Source: CALINF01 sp039980455 (lineage in GTDB: Bacteria > Pseudomonadota > Gammaproteobacteria > Pseudomonadales > Halieaceae). Taken from it: a stretch of 64,000 bases of DNA. The stretch lies in contig JBDXCG010000003.1 of the NCBI GenBank assembly GCA_039980455.1, positions 1,178,001 to 1,242,000 of the forward strand, read 5' to 3'. How positions within the stretch are numbered: the first letter of the stretch is position 1; the number at the start of each line of letters is the position of its first letter. Positions 34,099 through 44,112 of this stretch are shown piece after piece. Below the pieces are notes generated by a model that ran no database searches, had not been told where the DNA came from, and saw only the letters and a list, made by a program, of their open reading frames with translations. The position numbers were made by a program, and so were the translations under genes.

Positions 34099-36129
34099 AT
34101 GCTACGAATACTTTTTACACTGCTCAGCATCGCGCTAGGCCTGGCGCTAGTGGCCATTTTGGCTGTATCACTGCTCCGTATCCCGATAGACGTCTCAAAC
34201 TACAAGACGCTGATTGAATCCACCGCCAGCCGGTCATTGGGACGCGATGTCAAGGTTGATGGCAACATCACTGTCACCACTTCGCTGTGGCCCTATTTTG
34301 AAATTCAGGGGCTGCGTATCAGTAATCCAGCCGGCTTTTCTGACAACGAATCTGCGTCTTCCGACATGGCCACCATGGATCTCGCGCGAGTAACCGTTGG
34401 TTTAGTACCACTGCTACAGCGCAGAATATCTATCCGTGAATTTCGCGTTAATGGCATAGAGCTTGATCTTGTCCGCAACAACAAGGGTCTAACAAACTGG
34501 GTGTTCGACGACACAGAATCCAATGACGTGAATACTGCTGACGACGCAGCTGAAGCTGATATAGACACAAAAGGCCCAGCTCGAGTGACCAGCTTGTCAG
34601 TAGACGAAATCCTGCTGGAGGACATTCGAATTCGCTTTACCGATGCTGGCGCGGCGCCACAAGAGTTTGCATTAGAGCGCGCTCAAGGCGGCGCGCCTCT
34701 GGGCGAACCCATGCAGCTTGATCTGAGCGGCAAGCTATTGGAAGAAGCATTCACTCTTAACCTCAATGCGAGCTCGCTGGCCGGTTTCTTGGCCATGACG
34801 AAGGCCGAGCTTGAGGCAGACTTCGAAATCGCGAAGACAAGACTGGTGTTTACTGGCCGTAGTGATGCACTTCGTGGCAGTCGAAGTTCGAGACTAAAGC
34901 TGTCTACTCAAGGTGCGGACCTGAGCAGCCTGAATAACCTGTTACGCCTGGACTTACCCCCCATCAAGGACTATCAATTCACCGCCGACTTACACGTGAC
35001 ACCAGGCAAACTGGAGCTAACGACACTGGAAGCGATCGTGAAGGACAGCAAACTATCGGGTACCGCGTTACTCGATCGCACCGGCGCACTTCCGGTAGCG
35101 CGTATCGAGCTTGCGGCAGAAAAGATTCAGCTGCAGGATTTCGACACCGGTGACTGGACAGCTGAGGATGCCCCAACAAACACGGCGGAGGCCGATAGCG
35201 ATTCACAAAGTACGGACAATGGTGCAGCAGAAGAGCAAAGTGTAAGGCCTGAAAAACTGTTAAGCGCGCAAGCACTACAACGGGCTGATGTCGAACTTTC
35301 GGTAAAAGTGGGTGAGGTAAGATCGGGAGAGGACTTCTTGGGCAGCGCTGACCTAAGTGCCACCCTCAAAAACGGTCGGATAGAACTGGCTCCATTGCAA
35401 TTGCAGCTACCTCAGGCGTCTTTACTCGTACAGGCCTCACTGAAGCCAGGAAAAGTAGCGTCACAAGCCTCATTAAAGGTGAAGATCGACAACTTTGATT
35501 TCGGCGTATTGAGCCGTATATCCGATCCCGACAGTGAAGTGGGCGGGATAATTAACGTCGATCTCGATGTTAGCTCAACCGCCAGCAATGCCAACCTATT
35601 GGCCGGTGCAGATGGCTATTTCGATGTTTCGGCAAAGCCAACGGGACTGCAATCAGGACTCGTTGACCTGTGGGCTGTCAATCTACTCTCATCTGTAGTC
35701 TCTTCGGCTAGCAAGAATGAGAATGCCTCTGAAATCAACTGCATGATCAGCCGCTTTCGACTTAACGAGGGTGTTATGACCGCAGAGCAAGTTGCCGTGG
35801 ACACCTCCAGGATTCGGATCTGCGGTGCAGGTAAGGTGAGCTTCGCCGCTGGAAATTTCAATCTGGTCGCCACACCCAAGGCCAAAAAAGCCGAATTTTT
35901 TGGCCTCGCCACTCCCTTGAAGGTAAAGGGCGAGTTTGATGACTTTCGCGTGAGCATGAAAGGTGGCGCGTTAACGCTGGGCACTACCGCCGTGAGTTTT
36001 GCTATTAGCCCTGTGACCACCCCTTTCAAACGACTCTTCCAGAAGGAGCTGCCACAGGATGGCGCTGATGTTTGCTCTCTGCCAATAGGGCCACGCACAC
36101 AAGAGCTTGAGCCAACGCCAGGTTGCTGA
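34099..36129 (+). CDS. AsmA family protein
   Basis: The protein is 676 residues. An N-terminal membrane anchor (residues about 4-27) is followed by the AsmA N-terminal domain (IPIDVSNYKTLIESTASRSLGRDVKVDGNI). The rest is long beta-rich segments with the AsmA C-terminal domain (YFDVSAKPTGLQSGLVDL to VKGEFDDFRVSM). AsmA-like proteins are tethered in the inner membrane and are thought to help move phospholipids toward the outer membrane. A low-complexity linker rich in Asp, Glu, Ala and Thr lies near residue 350-385. It is a monocistronic gene. Confidence 0.92.
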   Translation: MLRILFTLLSIALGLALVAILAVSLLRIPIDVSNYKTLIESTASRSLGRDVKVDGNITVTTSLWPYFEIQGLRISNPAGFSDNESASSDMATMDLARVTVGLVPLLQRRISIREFRVNGIELDLVRNNKGLTNWVFDDTESNDVNTADDAAEADIDTKGPARVTSLSVDEILLEDIRIRFTDAGAAPQEFALERAQGGAPLGEPMQLDLSGKLLEEAFTLNLNASSLAGFLAMTKAELEADFEIAKTRLVFTGRSDALRGSRSSRLKLSTQGADLSSLNNLLRLDLPPIKDYQFTADLHVTPGKLELTTLEAIVKDSKLSGTALLDRTGALPVARIELAAEKIQLQDFDTGDWTAEDAPTNTAEADSDSQSTDNGAAEEQSVRPEKLLSAQALQRADVELSVKVGEVRSGEDFLGSADLSATLKNGRIELAPLQLQLPQASLLVQASLKPGKVASQASLKVKIDNFDFGVLSRISDPDSEVGGIINVDLDVSSTASNANLLAGADGYFDVSAKPTGLQSGLVDLWAVNLLSSVVSSASKNENASEINCMISRFRLNEGVMTAEQVAVDTSRIRICGAGKVSFAAGNFNLVATPKAKKAEFFGLATPLKVKGEFDDFRVSMKGGALTLGTTAVSFAISPVTTPFKRLFQKELPQDGADVCSLPIGPRTQELEPTPGC

Positions 36130-36190
36130 CCACGATGCGGGGAATGCTGTTGTTTCTATTAACTGCACATAACACTAACCCGCGCGAGCG

Positions 36191-37417
36191 CTAGCAATTC
36201 ATCCCAGCTACATACCCCGACGACCATGCCCATTGGAAGTTGAAACCGCCGAGATGGCCAGTCACGTCCACAACTTCTCCTATGAAGAATAATCCGGGCT
36301 GATTCTTGGCCTCCATAGTTTTTGAACTTAGGGCGCCGGCATCAACACCGCCCAGAGTAACCTCAGCTGTTCTGTAACCCTCTGTTGCAGAGGGCTTAAC
36401 AGTCCAGCTGTTAAGTTGCTGACCGATTTCCTCAAGTCGCTGGTCGCTACATTCTGCCAAAGGTATCTCTGCGACATCCAGTTTCCACAGGTCTTGCAAC
36501 TGCGCCACCAGTGGCTTTGGCAGCAGTTCGTGCAGACGACTTTTTAGCCGGCTTTTGCCATGGGATTGCTTCTGTTCGAATAACCAAGAAGTAGCATCAA
36601 GCCCAGGCAGTAAATCAATCCTTAACGCTTGACCCGGGTACCAATAATTGGATATCTGCAATGCGGCTGGCCCACTAATGCCTCGATGGGTGAATAGGAT
36701 ATTTTCATGGAATGACTGATTGCCACAGGTTATCGCCACCTCAACCGCCAGCCCGGACAATTGCTCGCATATCGGCTTCATTGCATCAGTAAACATAAAG
36801 GGCACAAGCCCGGCCCGACGATCCGTCATGGGGATCGAGAATTGGCTGGCAAGCTCATAGCCAAAGCCACTGCCACCTAAAGTAGGAATCGAGAGCGCGC
36901 CCGTTGCCACTACAAGTGACTGGCACGTCAAGCTCAGTGCTTCCTGTGCCAGCGTTGCTTCTATTGAATACACTTTTCTATCGCCAGCCTCCTCTTCTAC
37001 CTTCACACGCTCTACGATGCACTTGGACCGAATCAACACCCCACCCGACTCACACTCATTGACTAGCATTTCGAGAATCTCTTTAGCGGAGTTAACGCAG
37101 AAAAGCTGACCGTGCTTGCGCTCCTCGAAGTCAATGCCGTAGCGCTCCACCATGGCAATGAAGTCCCACTGGGTATATTGGCTTAGCGCGGATTTACAGA
37201 AGTGCGGATTGCCGGAAATGAAGTTCTCGGCCTCCACGACGTTGTTGGTGAAGTTGCACCGGCCTCCCCCGGACATAAGAATCTTCTTGCCAACCTTATT
37301 GGCCTTCTCCAGAACCAACACTGAGAGACCGCGGCGCGCAGCGACAGAGGCGCAGAGTAAACCAGACGCACCCGCGCCCAGCACGATCACGTCGTAGTGG
37401 GAATACTCATCAGCCAT
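36191..37417 (-). CDS. NAD(P)/FAD-dependent oxidoreductase, HI0933/BaiN family
   Basis: The protein is 408 residues. FAD-binding motif VLGAGASGLLCA is followed by VLEKANKVGKKILMSGGGRCNFTNN, the family's hallmark. It ends with FFIGEVVDVTGHLGGFNFQWAWSSG, the second FAD site. HI0933/YhiN-type proteins are found widely; members called BaiN act in bile acid reduction. No reaction can be given for this copy. It is next to, but not overlapping, the rluF gene on the same strand. Confidence 0.93.
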   Translation of the reverse strand: MADEYSHYDVIVLGAGASGLLCASVAARRGLSVLVLEKANKVGKKILMSGGGRCNFTNNVVEAENFISGNPHFCKSALSQYTQWDFIAMVERYGIDFEERKHGQLFCVNSAKEILEMLVNECESGGVLIRSKCIVERVKVEEEAGDRKVYSIEATLAQEALSLTCQSLVVATGALSIPTLGGSGFGYELASQFSIPMTDRRAGLVPFMFTDAMKPICEQLSGLAVEVAITCGNQSFHENILFTHRGISGPAALQISNYWYPGQALRIDLLPGLDATSWLFEQKQSHGKSRLKSRLHELLPKPLVAQLQDLWKLDVAEIPLAECSDQRLEEIGQQLNSWTVKPSATEGYRTAEVTLGGVDAGALSSKTMEAKNQPGLFFIGEVVDVTGHLGGFNFQWAWSSGYVAGMNC

Positions 37418-37434
37418 CGGCGGTCAATCTGTAA

Positions 37435-38427
37435 TCACTTGCGGCGCCTCGGCCCGGTAGCCGGCTTTTTTGCACCACCTCTGCCCGGCTTTCCGGGCCT
37501 TGCAGGCCTTCCAGAGTACTTTGATTTTGACTGGGCGCGCCGGCCCTCGTTCTTACTCTCTCCTGCCCGTCCCGACTTACCCGACTTCGATTTTCTGGAT
37601 GATTTTCGGGCCGGAGCCGAATCGCTATTGGCGGGTTTTCCGTGATGATGAGGCTTCCTCTTTTTCTTCGGAGTTTGCCGAGATTGACGGCTGGATTCAC
37701 CTTTAGAACCCGCTATCGCCGAATTCAACTGCTCCATCTCATGCGGGTTTAGATTTCGCCACTGGCCAGATTTTAGTTTGCCCAACTCTACACTCATGAT
37801 ACGTAGACGCACCAGCTGGATAACCTCGTAGCCCAGATACTCACACATACGTCGAATTTGCCGGTTTAGTCCCTGAGTGAGCGTAATTTTGAACGCCGAG
37901 CGCCCCACTACGTTTACCTTGCACGGCTTGGTGATCGTGTCGAGAATCGGGATGCCCCTGGACATTTTTCCGGCAAAATCAGAGCCAATACTCTTGTTAA
38001 CCGTCACAAGGTACTCTTTCTCGTGAGCGTTCTCAGCTCGCAAAATCTTGTTGACGATATCACCATCGCTGGTGAGTAGGATTAGTCCCTCTGATGGCTT
38101 GTCTAATCGGCCTATCGGAAAAATACGCTCATCGTGGTCTATTGCATCCACGATATTACCCTTCACGCTACGTTCTGTGGTGCAAGTTACGCCTACAGGT
38201 TTGTTGTAGGCCAGGTAAACACGGTCAGACTTATCGGGAATACTCCCAAGCACCTCTTGTCCGTCAATCGTGACTACATCCCCAGCTTCAACGCGCGTAC
38301 CCAGCTCCGGTCGCTTGCCATTCACCTTAACCCGGTTGCTATCGATGAGCTTATCTGCCTCTCGGCGGGAACAATGGCCCGAGTCGCTGATAAACTTGTT
38401 CAGCCTGATAGAACTGTCTGTGCTCAC
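37435..38427 (-). CDS. rluF: 23S rRNA pseudouridine synthase RluF
   Basis: An S4 RNA-binding domain (residues about 5-65, RLNKFISDSGHCSRREADKLI) is followed by the RsuA-type synthase core. The catalytic Asp109 sits in IGRLDKPSEG, close to Asp107 of E. coli RluF. ENAHEKEYLVTV and QGLNRQIRRMCEYLGY are RluF-specific blocks. The GTG at 38427 is preferred over ATG at 38484 for this position match and for AAAGG upstream. The C-terminal 90 residues form a strongly basic Lys/Arg/Ser/Gly tail, likely disordered and RNA-binding. Confidence 0.92.
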   Translation of the reverse strand: MSTDSSIRLNKFISDSGHCSRREADKLIDSNRVKVNGKRPELGTRVEAGDVVTIDGQEVLGSIPDKSDRVYLAYNKPVGVTCTTERSVKGNIVDAIDHDERIFPIGRLDKPSEGLILLTSDGDIVNKILRAENAHEKEYLVTVNKSIGSDFAGKMSRGIPILDTITKPCKVNVVGRSAFKITLTQGLNRQIRRMCEYLGYEVIQLVRLRIMSVELGKLKSGQWRNLNPHEMEQLNSAIAGSKGESSRQSRQTPKKKRKPHHHGKPANSDSAPARKSSRKSKSGKSGRAGESKNEGRRAQSKSKYSGRPARPGKPGRGGAKKPATGPRRRK

Positions 38428-38612
38428 CGAGGGGCCTTTAGTATTGCTACACTGGTGCGGAATCATACCATTTGCAATCGACAAGTTGAGCCAGCAGGAA
38501 TACCATTATGGCACTGCGATTAAGCCTCCAACTGCTGCTTCAATAGGTTCGCACCTTACGAGTAGCGACCCGTGTTAGCCAATCGAACTATTACTAGGCA
38601 GGTATCAAAAGC

Positions 38613-39680
38613 ATGGATGTAAAGCCCTATCTAATTTCAATGAGAAAGGAAAATGCCTCAGACCTGTTTTTCAGCGCTGGAGCCCCCGTCAACATGAAAG
38701 TGTCGGGAGAAACCAGCCCCATCGAAAGTGCGCCATTGTCGGCAGCCGACATAGAGGCAATGGCTTACAGCGTTATATCAGATGAGCAGCGAAAAACATT
38801 CGAAACAACGATGGAGCTGAATTTCGCCATTTCATTGAGTGGCGTCGGTCGTTTCAGGGTAAACCTGTATCGCCAGCGGGGCGCGCTTGCGATGGTAGTG
38901 CGCTACGTAAAAACCGATATACCCACTATTGAAGAATTGAAACTACCCACAATTCTGAACGATCTCATGCTTAAAAAGCGCGGTCTTATTCTCGTTGTGG
39001 GCTCAACAGGGAGCGGCAAATCTACCACGCTCGCTTCAATGATTGACTACCGCAATCGGAATCGCCACGGCCACATTCTTACCGTGGAAGAACCCATAGA
39101 GTTCATCCACGGTCATCAAAAGTCGATAGTGGATCAGCGGGAGATTGGTTTTGACACATTGAGTTACAGCGGCGCATTGAAAAACGCAATGCGACAAGCA
39201 CCGGATGTGATCATGATCGGCGAGATACGTGACAAAGATACAATGAAACACGCGATGGCCTATGCGGAGACCGGGCATTTATGCATTTCTACAATGCATT
39301 CGAACAATGCCAACCAAGCGATCGACCGTATCGTCAATTTCTTTCCAGAAACCGCGCATCACCACCTCTATAAAGATCTGGAATTGAACGTTCTGGCGAT
39401 TGTTTCAATGCGCCTCGTTCCGGCAATCGACGGCGGACGGGTGCCGGCCGTCGAAATAATGCTCAAAACACCCTACATTTCTGAGCTGATCAGTCGCGGT
39501 GACATCGACTCGCTTAAAGATGCGATTGAAAAAGGTGGACCAGACGGTATGCAGACTTTCGACCAGAGTCTGTACAACCTATTCCTGGAGGGACAAATTA
39601 GTGAGGAGACTGCTCTGGAATATGCCGACTCGCGCTCCAACCTTGATATGAAGTTTCGATTTGGCGGCAAGCAGGCCTAA
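38613..39680 (+). CDS. pilU: Type IV pilus retraction ATPase PilU
   Basis: This is a twitching-motility ATPase of the PilT/PilU group, 355 residues. Walker A GSTGSGKST is at 130-138. The Asp box (TVEEPIEFIH), Walker B (DVIMIGEIRD) and His box (CISTMHSNNA) follow. The sequence FRFGG near the end and the LKKRGLILVV block match PilU rather than PilT. No pilT gene is adjacent, unlike the pilT-pilU pair of Pseudomonas. PilU works with PilT to retract pili. The gene stands alone and converges with the next. Confidence 0.93.
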   Translation: MDVKPYLISMRKENASDLFFSAGAPVNMKVSGETSPIESAPLSAADIEAMAYSVISDEQRKTFETTMELNFAISLSGVGRFRVNLYRQRGALAMVVRYVKTDIPTIEELKLPTILNDLMLKKRGLILVVGSTGSGKSTTLASMIDYRNRNRHGHILTVEEPIEFIHGHQKSIVDQREIGFDTLSYSGALKNAMRQAPDVIMIGEIRDKDTMKHAMAYAETGHLCISTMHSNNANQAIDRIVNFFPETAHHHLYKDLELNVLAIVSMRLVPAIDGGRVPAVEIMLKTPYISELISRGDIDSLKDAIEKGGPDGMQTFDQSLYNLFLEGQISEETALEYADSRSNLDMKFRFGGKQA

Positions 39681-39697
39681 CTTTCGCCACCCTGTGG

Positions 39698-40759
39698 CTA
39701 TGGTGACGCGCTGGGTATTCGCTCAAAGTCGAATTTCGGATAGTTACCAAACTGGTAGACAATGCGATAACGCTCCCCTACCACCAGTGGTGAAAGCTCG
39801 GCACACCTCAGTGGCAAGGTAATCTGCGACTCATAATCCTCTAGCGCGTACTGTTCGAAGACATCGATACGGGTAAACAATGCAGCGTCTAGTTCAGCAA
39901 CACCCTTCAGGCGCGGGATTTCAACTATCGTTGGCTGCAATGCGGGCGCTTCCCCATTCACATTCACTCTCGCGGCCTGCATCTGATCAAATGCTTGCTC
40001 AGCTGACAAATTACACAGGATTCCTAGCGAGTAACGCGTAACGTCACGAGTGGGGTTGTCTGGTTCGAGGCAACTTTCCTTCTGTGCTTGCGCAATGAGC
40101 GCCTGCTCGAGCTCAATGTCCGCCAGACACAGGCGTACCTCAATACGCTGCGGGATAAACACGCCTTCAGCATGCAGTTGAGGTGCAAGATTGGCTGTAA
40201 CTGCAAACTGCGGCTCCTGCTCCAGAGACTTCTGCATAGTCTCAGCGACAACCAGATGCAACGCTCGCGGGTGGTCGTAATTGCAGGCATCAGCTTTGAT
40301 CAACTGAATATTGTGTGCGCCAAGCCCGAATTCCTCTATTAACAGACTTACGCTGTCCAATGAGCGTTGATGTACATCCAGTAAATGTAGCGAGAGGTCT
40401 CCGGGGGTAAATCTACCGAGCAGAGGCAACACTAAGGTAGCGAACGGACCGCAGCCTGCATACAAAATCTCCAACGAGGTATCCGGAAAACGTAGCTGCA
40501 GCGTTTCTATGGCGGCAGATACTCCCCGGATAAACGCCACACTGCGTGCATAGTCCTTAACGCAATGGGCTGCAGCCTGGGGATTGATCGCGACGCCGTT
40601 CTCCAGAAATGCGTCATCCGCCCAGGCGTCAAAGCTGGGATCAGCTCGAACGCCGGTTGTCTGGCTGCATATCGCCGAGAACGTGTCTAAAGCACTGTGC
40701 AACTGTTCGCGTGACGCAGCCTCATCCAATAAGGCATCGCGGATACGGTTAAGGTTCAT
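39698..40759 (-). CDS. SAM-dependent methyltransferase-like protein
   Basis: The protein is 353 residues. Motif ILYAGCGPFATLVLPLL has the GxGxF-type glycine loop, followed by LHLLDVHQRSLDS (acidic ribose contact) and VVAETMQKSLEQEPQF. The last block resembles the double-E loop of the arginine methyltransferase fold. The C-terminal strands (residues about 220-350) form a beta-rich domain. I do not recognise a named family. It converges with pilU, with a gap of only 17 bases. Confidence 0.7.
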   Translation of the reverse strand: MNLNRIRDALLDEAASREQLHSALDTFSAICSQTTGVRADPSFDAWADDAFLENGVAINPQAAAHCVKDYARSVAFIRGVSAAIETLQLRFPDTSLEILYAGCGPFATLVLPLLGRFTPGDLSLHLLDVHQRSLDSVSLLIEEFGLGAHNIQLIKADACNYDHPRALHLVVAETMQKSLEQEPQFAVTANLAPQLHAEGVFIPQRIEVRLCLADIELEQALIAQAQKESCLEPDNPTRDVTRYSLGILCNLSAEQAFDQMQAARVNVNGEAPALQPTIVEIPRLKGVAELDAALFTRIDVFEQYALEDYESQITLPLRCAELSPLVVGERYRIVYQFGNYPKFDFERIPSASP

Positions 40760-40845
40760 GATCTATGACTCGGCGGGCGCAGGTTCTGTAGAGCGTCGTG
40801 GAATTCAGGCAAGACGTGGATTGCAGCTATCGAATCGTATGCCGC

Positions 40846-41064
40846 TCACTCAAAAACAAAAAACTCTGCGCCAGTGTCCAGCTCAACCTCACCCAGTAAA
40901 TCTTCCAGGGGTTCTGTGCCTGTATCTGCCTTTAAGTCTTCATATCTCGCAACATCCACCACAACGGCTCCATCGTCATCTTGGAACAGTACAGCCTCGT
41001 CTTTCACTGCCCGCAATAGCTTCTTTCTGATGTTGTGGGATACGGCTATGTCTTGAATGCTCAT
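40846..41064 (-). CDS. Small hypothetical acidic protein
   Basis: The protein is 72 residues with no helix or signal. It has a basic N-terminus (NIRKKLLRAVKDEAV) and an acidic C-terminus (EPLEDLLGEVELDTGAEFFVFE). The frame is clean with an ATG start, but the ribosome site is poor. Codon usage looks coding. It sits upstream of the methyltransferase-like gene on the same strand. Function unknown. Confidence 0.55.
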   Translation of the reverse strand: MSIQDIAVSHNIRKKLLRAVKDEAVLFQDDDGAVVVDVARYEDLKADTGTEPLEDLLGEVELDTGAEFFVFE

Positions 41065-41272
41065 AATATCCGCATTAGTCCTCGCTCAAAAAAGTGGGTA
41101 ACAGGTAAAGGTATGCGATTCGGCTACACTTAACCAGCCTTCTTCACTAGAGTCCTGCGTGTGCCAGGGGGGGCGATTAGCCGGTCCATGCGCTGCTGGT
41201 CATTTGCCAGATCTGCCGTCTCAGTTGCGCTGAATTCTGCGCTCCAAGGCCAACAATAACCCAACGGAAACT

Positions 41273-41830
41273 ATGATCAAAATCAGACAAGCTACTCCAT
41301 CAGATGCCAGACAACTCGCTGAATTTGCGGAAAGTACGTTTAGGGACACGTCTGCTGAATATACAACGTCTGAAAGCATGGAGTCGTATTGCGTCTCGGC
41401 CTTTGGTGAAAGCAAACAGGCGCAGGAACTTGCCGACCCTGGCTACACCATTTTGGTGGCCCAGTCGGGCAATGAACTAGTCGCTTACGCACAGCTAAAA
41501 TGGGGAGAAGGCCCCCAGTGTATTACTAGTGCGCGAACAGGTGAGATTCACAGGCTCTACGTTGCAAGGGCATGGCATGGACAGGGCCTCGCAAAGGAGT
41601 TGATGATCGCCTGCCTTGCGGAGTTTGATCGCCGAAATACCGATTGTGTGTGGCTGGCAGCGTGGGAAAACAACGCCAGAGCAATTTCGTACTATAAGAA
41701 ATTCAATTTTCGGGAGGCCGGAACCCAAGTTTTTCACTTAGGGAGTGATCTGCAAAACGATATCATCATGGCGCGATACAGTAAGAATCAGAGTGAAAGC
41801 ATTGGAAATGAACCGCTCTTAGAGAGCTAA
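41273..41830 (+). CDS. GNAT family N-acetyltransferase
   Basis: This is a GNAT acetyltransferase of 185 residues. The start IKIRQATPSDARQLAEFAESTF, the beta-4 to alpha-3 block IHRLYVARAWHGQGLAKELM with the acetyl-CoA site, and AWENNARAISYYKKFNFREAG are typical. An amine or N-terminal amino group is the likely acceptor. It has ACGGAAACT before the ATG. The esterase-MlaA operon follows after about 190 bases. Confidence 0.92.
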   Translation: MIKIRQATPSDARQLAEFAESTFRDTSAEYTTSESMESYCVSAFGESKQAQELADPGYTILVAQSGNELVAYAQLKWGEGPQCITSARTGEIHRLYVARAWHGQGLAKELMIACLAEFDRRNTDCVWLAAWENNARAISYYKKFNFREAGTQVFHLGSDLQNDIIMARYSKNQSESIGNEPLLES

Positions 41831-42022
41831 GAGCGGTAGCTGGAGACAAGCGCTGAGGTACAATCGATCCGTGCACATACCATCGGTGACTAGGTTTTGT
41901 CGCACAAGCTGGATAACTTGTTATATACTTTACGCACGTTGTTGCTCGTATCAGCAGGGTCATCAGGTGTAAAAATCCTCCTGAAAACAACGAGACCAAT
42001 AAAAACCGTAGGAAACTTGCTA

Positions 42023-43321
42023 GTGAGTCTCAAAACCACCTTTTTGCGCAGCCTGGCCGGCCTGATTGGCCTGTTGCTGGCAACTTCTATACATGCCGCC
42101 ACTGGCAATTATGGCTACCCGCACCAAGACCCCTTTGTCGCCACGGTTGTAGGCACCCCCTCGGCAGATCGTGCTCTCCTGCCACAGGATATTCCGTTCA
42201 ACAAAAGAACTATTATGATTTATGAGGGCCGCCCTGTTCCCGACGCTGTCTGGTTCGAGAGCGCGCTCAGGTACTCTGTGGCGCTGCAAAAGCATTCTGC
42301 GCCACTGATCTTTTTGATCGCCGGCACCGGTGCGGCTCACAATGGCGCCAAGAACCACAATATGGCACGCGCTTTTTATCAGGCGGGATTCCACGTCGTG
42401 TCATTGTCATCACCTACTTACGGTAATTTCGTCATTGCAGGCTCCTCTACCGGCGTACCCGGACATGCCGTAAGAGATGCGCAAGACTTATACACTGTTA
42501 TGGAGCGAGTCTGGAGTGGATTGCGGGAAGAGATTTCCGTGACGGACTTTTACCTCACCGGTTATAGCCTGGGAGGCTTCAATGCGGCGTATGTGTCGCA
42601 ACTCGACGAAGAACGGCAGGCCTTTGACTTTAAAAAGGTCTTGCTGATCAACCCGCCGGTATCGCTATACAACTCCATCTCATTACTTGATCGAATGATG
42701 GAGAACATCCCGGGTGGAGAGGACAATTTCCAGACGTTTTTTGAAGACCTGATGGTGGGTTTCACCGAGGTCTACAAGAAAACCGACGACAGTTTGGATT
42801 TCGGCGACGATTTTCTCTACAAAGCCTACGAAGCCATGGATCTCAAAAATGAAGAGCTAGCAGCACTGGTGGGCGTCTCTTTCCGCCTGTCATCAGCCTC
42901 AATGGCCTTCTTCTCTGACTTGATGACTAATTATGGCTACATCAAGCCCAGGAACGTGCAACTGAACCGACACAGTGATTTAAGTGTATACAGGCAGGTT
43001 TCTGAAAGACTGGGGTTTACTGATTACTATCACGAGTTCTTTTTTCCTTACTACCGCGAAACTCACCCAGGCGTTAGCCGTGACCAGTTTATAGAATCAA
43101 TGAGCCTGAACAGTATCGAACCGTACTTACGCAGCGCGGAGAAAATTACTGTTATGCACAATGAAGACGACATTATCTTGCTGCCGGGTGAAATAGACTT
43201 TTTTCGGCAGGTGTTTGGCAGTCGCGCTACGATTTATCCCTCTGGCGGACATTGCGGCAATATGGACTACCGAGATAACGTCGCTCTCATGCTGAGCACG
43301 TTTCAGGAGTCATCGCTATGA
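42023..43321 (+). CDS. Secreted alpha/beta serine esterase
   Basis: The protein is 432 residues from GTG 42023. The signal peptide (KTTFLRSLAGLIGLLLATSIHA) and AGGAAAC in front of the GTG decide the start; a TTG at 41897 in the same frame would bury the signal. The core has LIFLIAGTGAAHNG, the nucleophile GYSLGGFNA, an acid near VMHNEDDIILLPGE and a late GGHCGN histidine. The gene leads an operon and overlaps mlaA by 4 bases. It may act on lipids or phospholipids in the envelope, which is inference from the neighbour. Confidence 0.87.
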   Translation: MSLKTTFLRSLAGLIGLLLATSIHAATGNYGYPHQDPFVATVVGTPSADRALLPQDIPFNKRTIMIYEGRPVPDAVWFESALRYSVALQKHSAPLIFLIAGTGAAHNGAKNHNMARAFYQAGFHVVSLSSPTYGNFVIAGSSTGVPGHAVRDAQDLYTVMERVWSGLREEISVTDFYLTGYSLGGFNAAYVSQLDEERQAFDFKKVLLINPPVSLYNSISLLDRMMENIPGGEDNFQTFFEDLMVGFTEVYKKTDDSLDFGDDFLYKAYEAMDLKNEELAALVGVSFRLSSASMAFFSDLMTNYGYIKPRNVQLNRHSDLSVYRQVSERLGFTDYYHEFFFPYYRETHPGVSRDQFIESMSLNSIEPYLRSAEKITVMHNEDDIILLPGEIDFFRQVFGSRATIYPSGGHCGNMDYRDNVALMLSTFQESSL

Positions 43322-44103
43322 GAAAGCAACTGGCATACACGCCCGCTCGCATTTTTCTAGTCTTGGCCATAATTATCATGGTGAGTGCCTGCAATACAGC
43401 ACCACCGATGCCCGAGCCTCAGCCAGAGCTAAGCGCAGACGAAATTGAAGAACCGGTTTTCAGTGCGCGGCGCATCCTCAATGATGATGTTGCTGACTAC
43501 ACGGCCGACTACGACCCTTGGGAGGGTATGAACCGCCGTGTTTACAATTTCAACTATCACTTCGATCACTATGTCTTTCTCCCCGTAGTACACGGGTGGC
43601 AGGCAGTCGTGCCGAGCGTTGCCCGCCATGGAATACACAATTTTTTCAATAATTTCCGCGATATGCGCACCATCGTGAATTCGATTCTGCAGTTGAGCCC
43701 AAAGAAAACTATACAGGCCACCGGTAGGGTCTTGGTTAATTCCACCCTTGGGTTGCTGGGCTTTGTTGATGTGGCTTCAGATGCCGGAATGCCTCGCCCG
43801 ATAGAGGATTTTGGACAAACTCTCGGACACTGGGGAGTGGAGTCCGGGCCTTACCTGGTTTTACCGATTCTCGGACCTTCCAACGTACGCGATGGCATTG
43901 GCCTCATACCCGATACGCTCGTGCTCACCGCCGTGCAAAAGGAAGTGCTCACCAAGCCGCTGCGGAAGACCATTTTTGCTTTCGATGCAGTGGACACGCG
44001 CGCTTTCCTGCCATTTCGCTACTATGAAACAGGCTCTGCGTTCGAATACGAGACCCTCCGGTGGATGTACGGGGTCAAACGCGAACTGGATATAGCCAAG
44101 TAG
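43318..44103 (+). CDS. mlaA: MlaA-family outer-membrane lipoprotein (VacJ)
   Basis: The protein is 261 residues. The signal ends in VSAC, giving a lipidated Cys25. The MlaA core is clear: DPWEGMNRRVYNFNY, VARHGIHNFFNNFRD, LVNSTLGLLGFVDVASDAG, EDFGQTLGHWG and LPILGPSNVRDG. MlaA removes mislocalised phospholipids from the outer leaflet of the outer membrane. Here it is not near mlaFEDCB genes but lies between a secreted esterase (4-base overlap) and a binding protein (about 10 bases). Confidence 0.95.
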   Translation: MRKQLAYTPARIFLVLAIIIMVSACNTAPPMPEPQPELSADEIEEPVFSARRILNDDVADYTADYDPWEGMNRRVYNFNYHFDHYVFLPVVHGWQAVVPSVARHGIHNFFNNFRDMRTIVNSILQLSPKKTIQATGRVLVNSTLGLLGFVDVASDAGMPRPIEDFGQTLGHWGVESGPYLVLPILGPSNVRDGIGLIPDTLVLTAVQKEVLTKPLRKTIFAFDAVDTRAFLPFRYYETGSAFEYETLRWMYGVKRELDIAK

Positions 44104-44112
44104 CCCTTGAGT

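Noticed and set aside
41897..42022. Longer N-terminus for the secreted esterase
   Set aside because: A TTG start would place 42 residues before a clear signal peptide, and the GTG at 42023 has AGGAAAC upstream.
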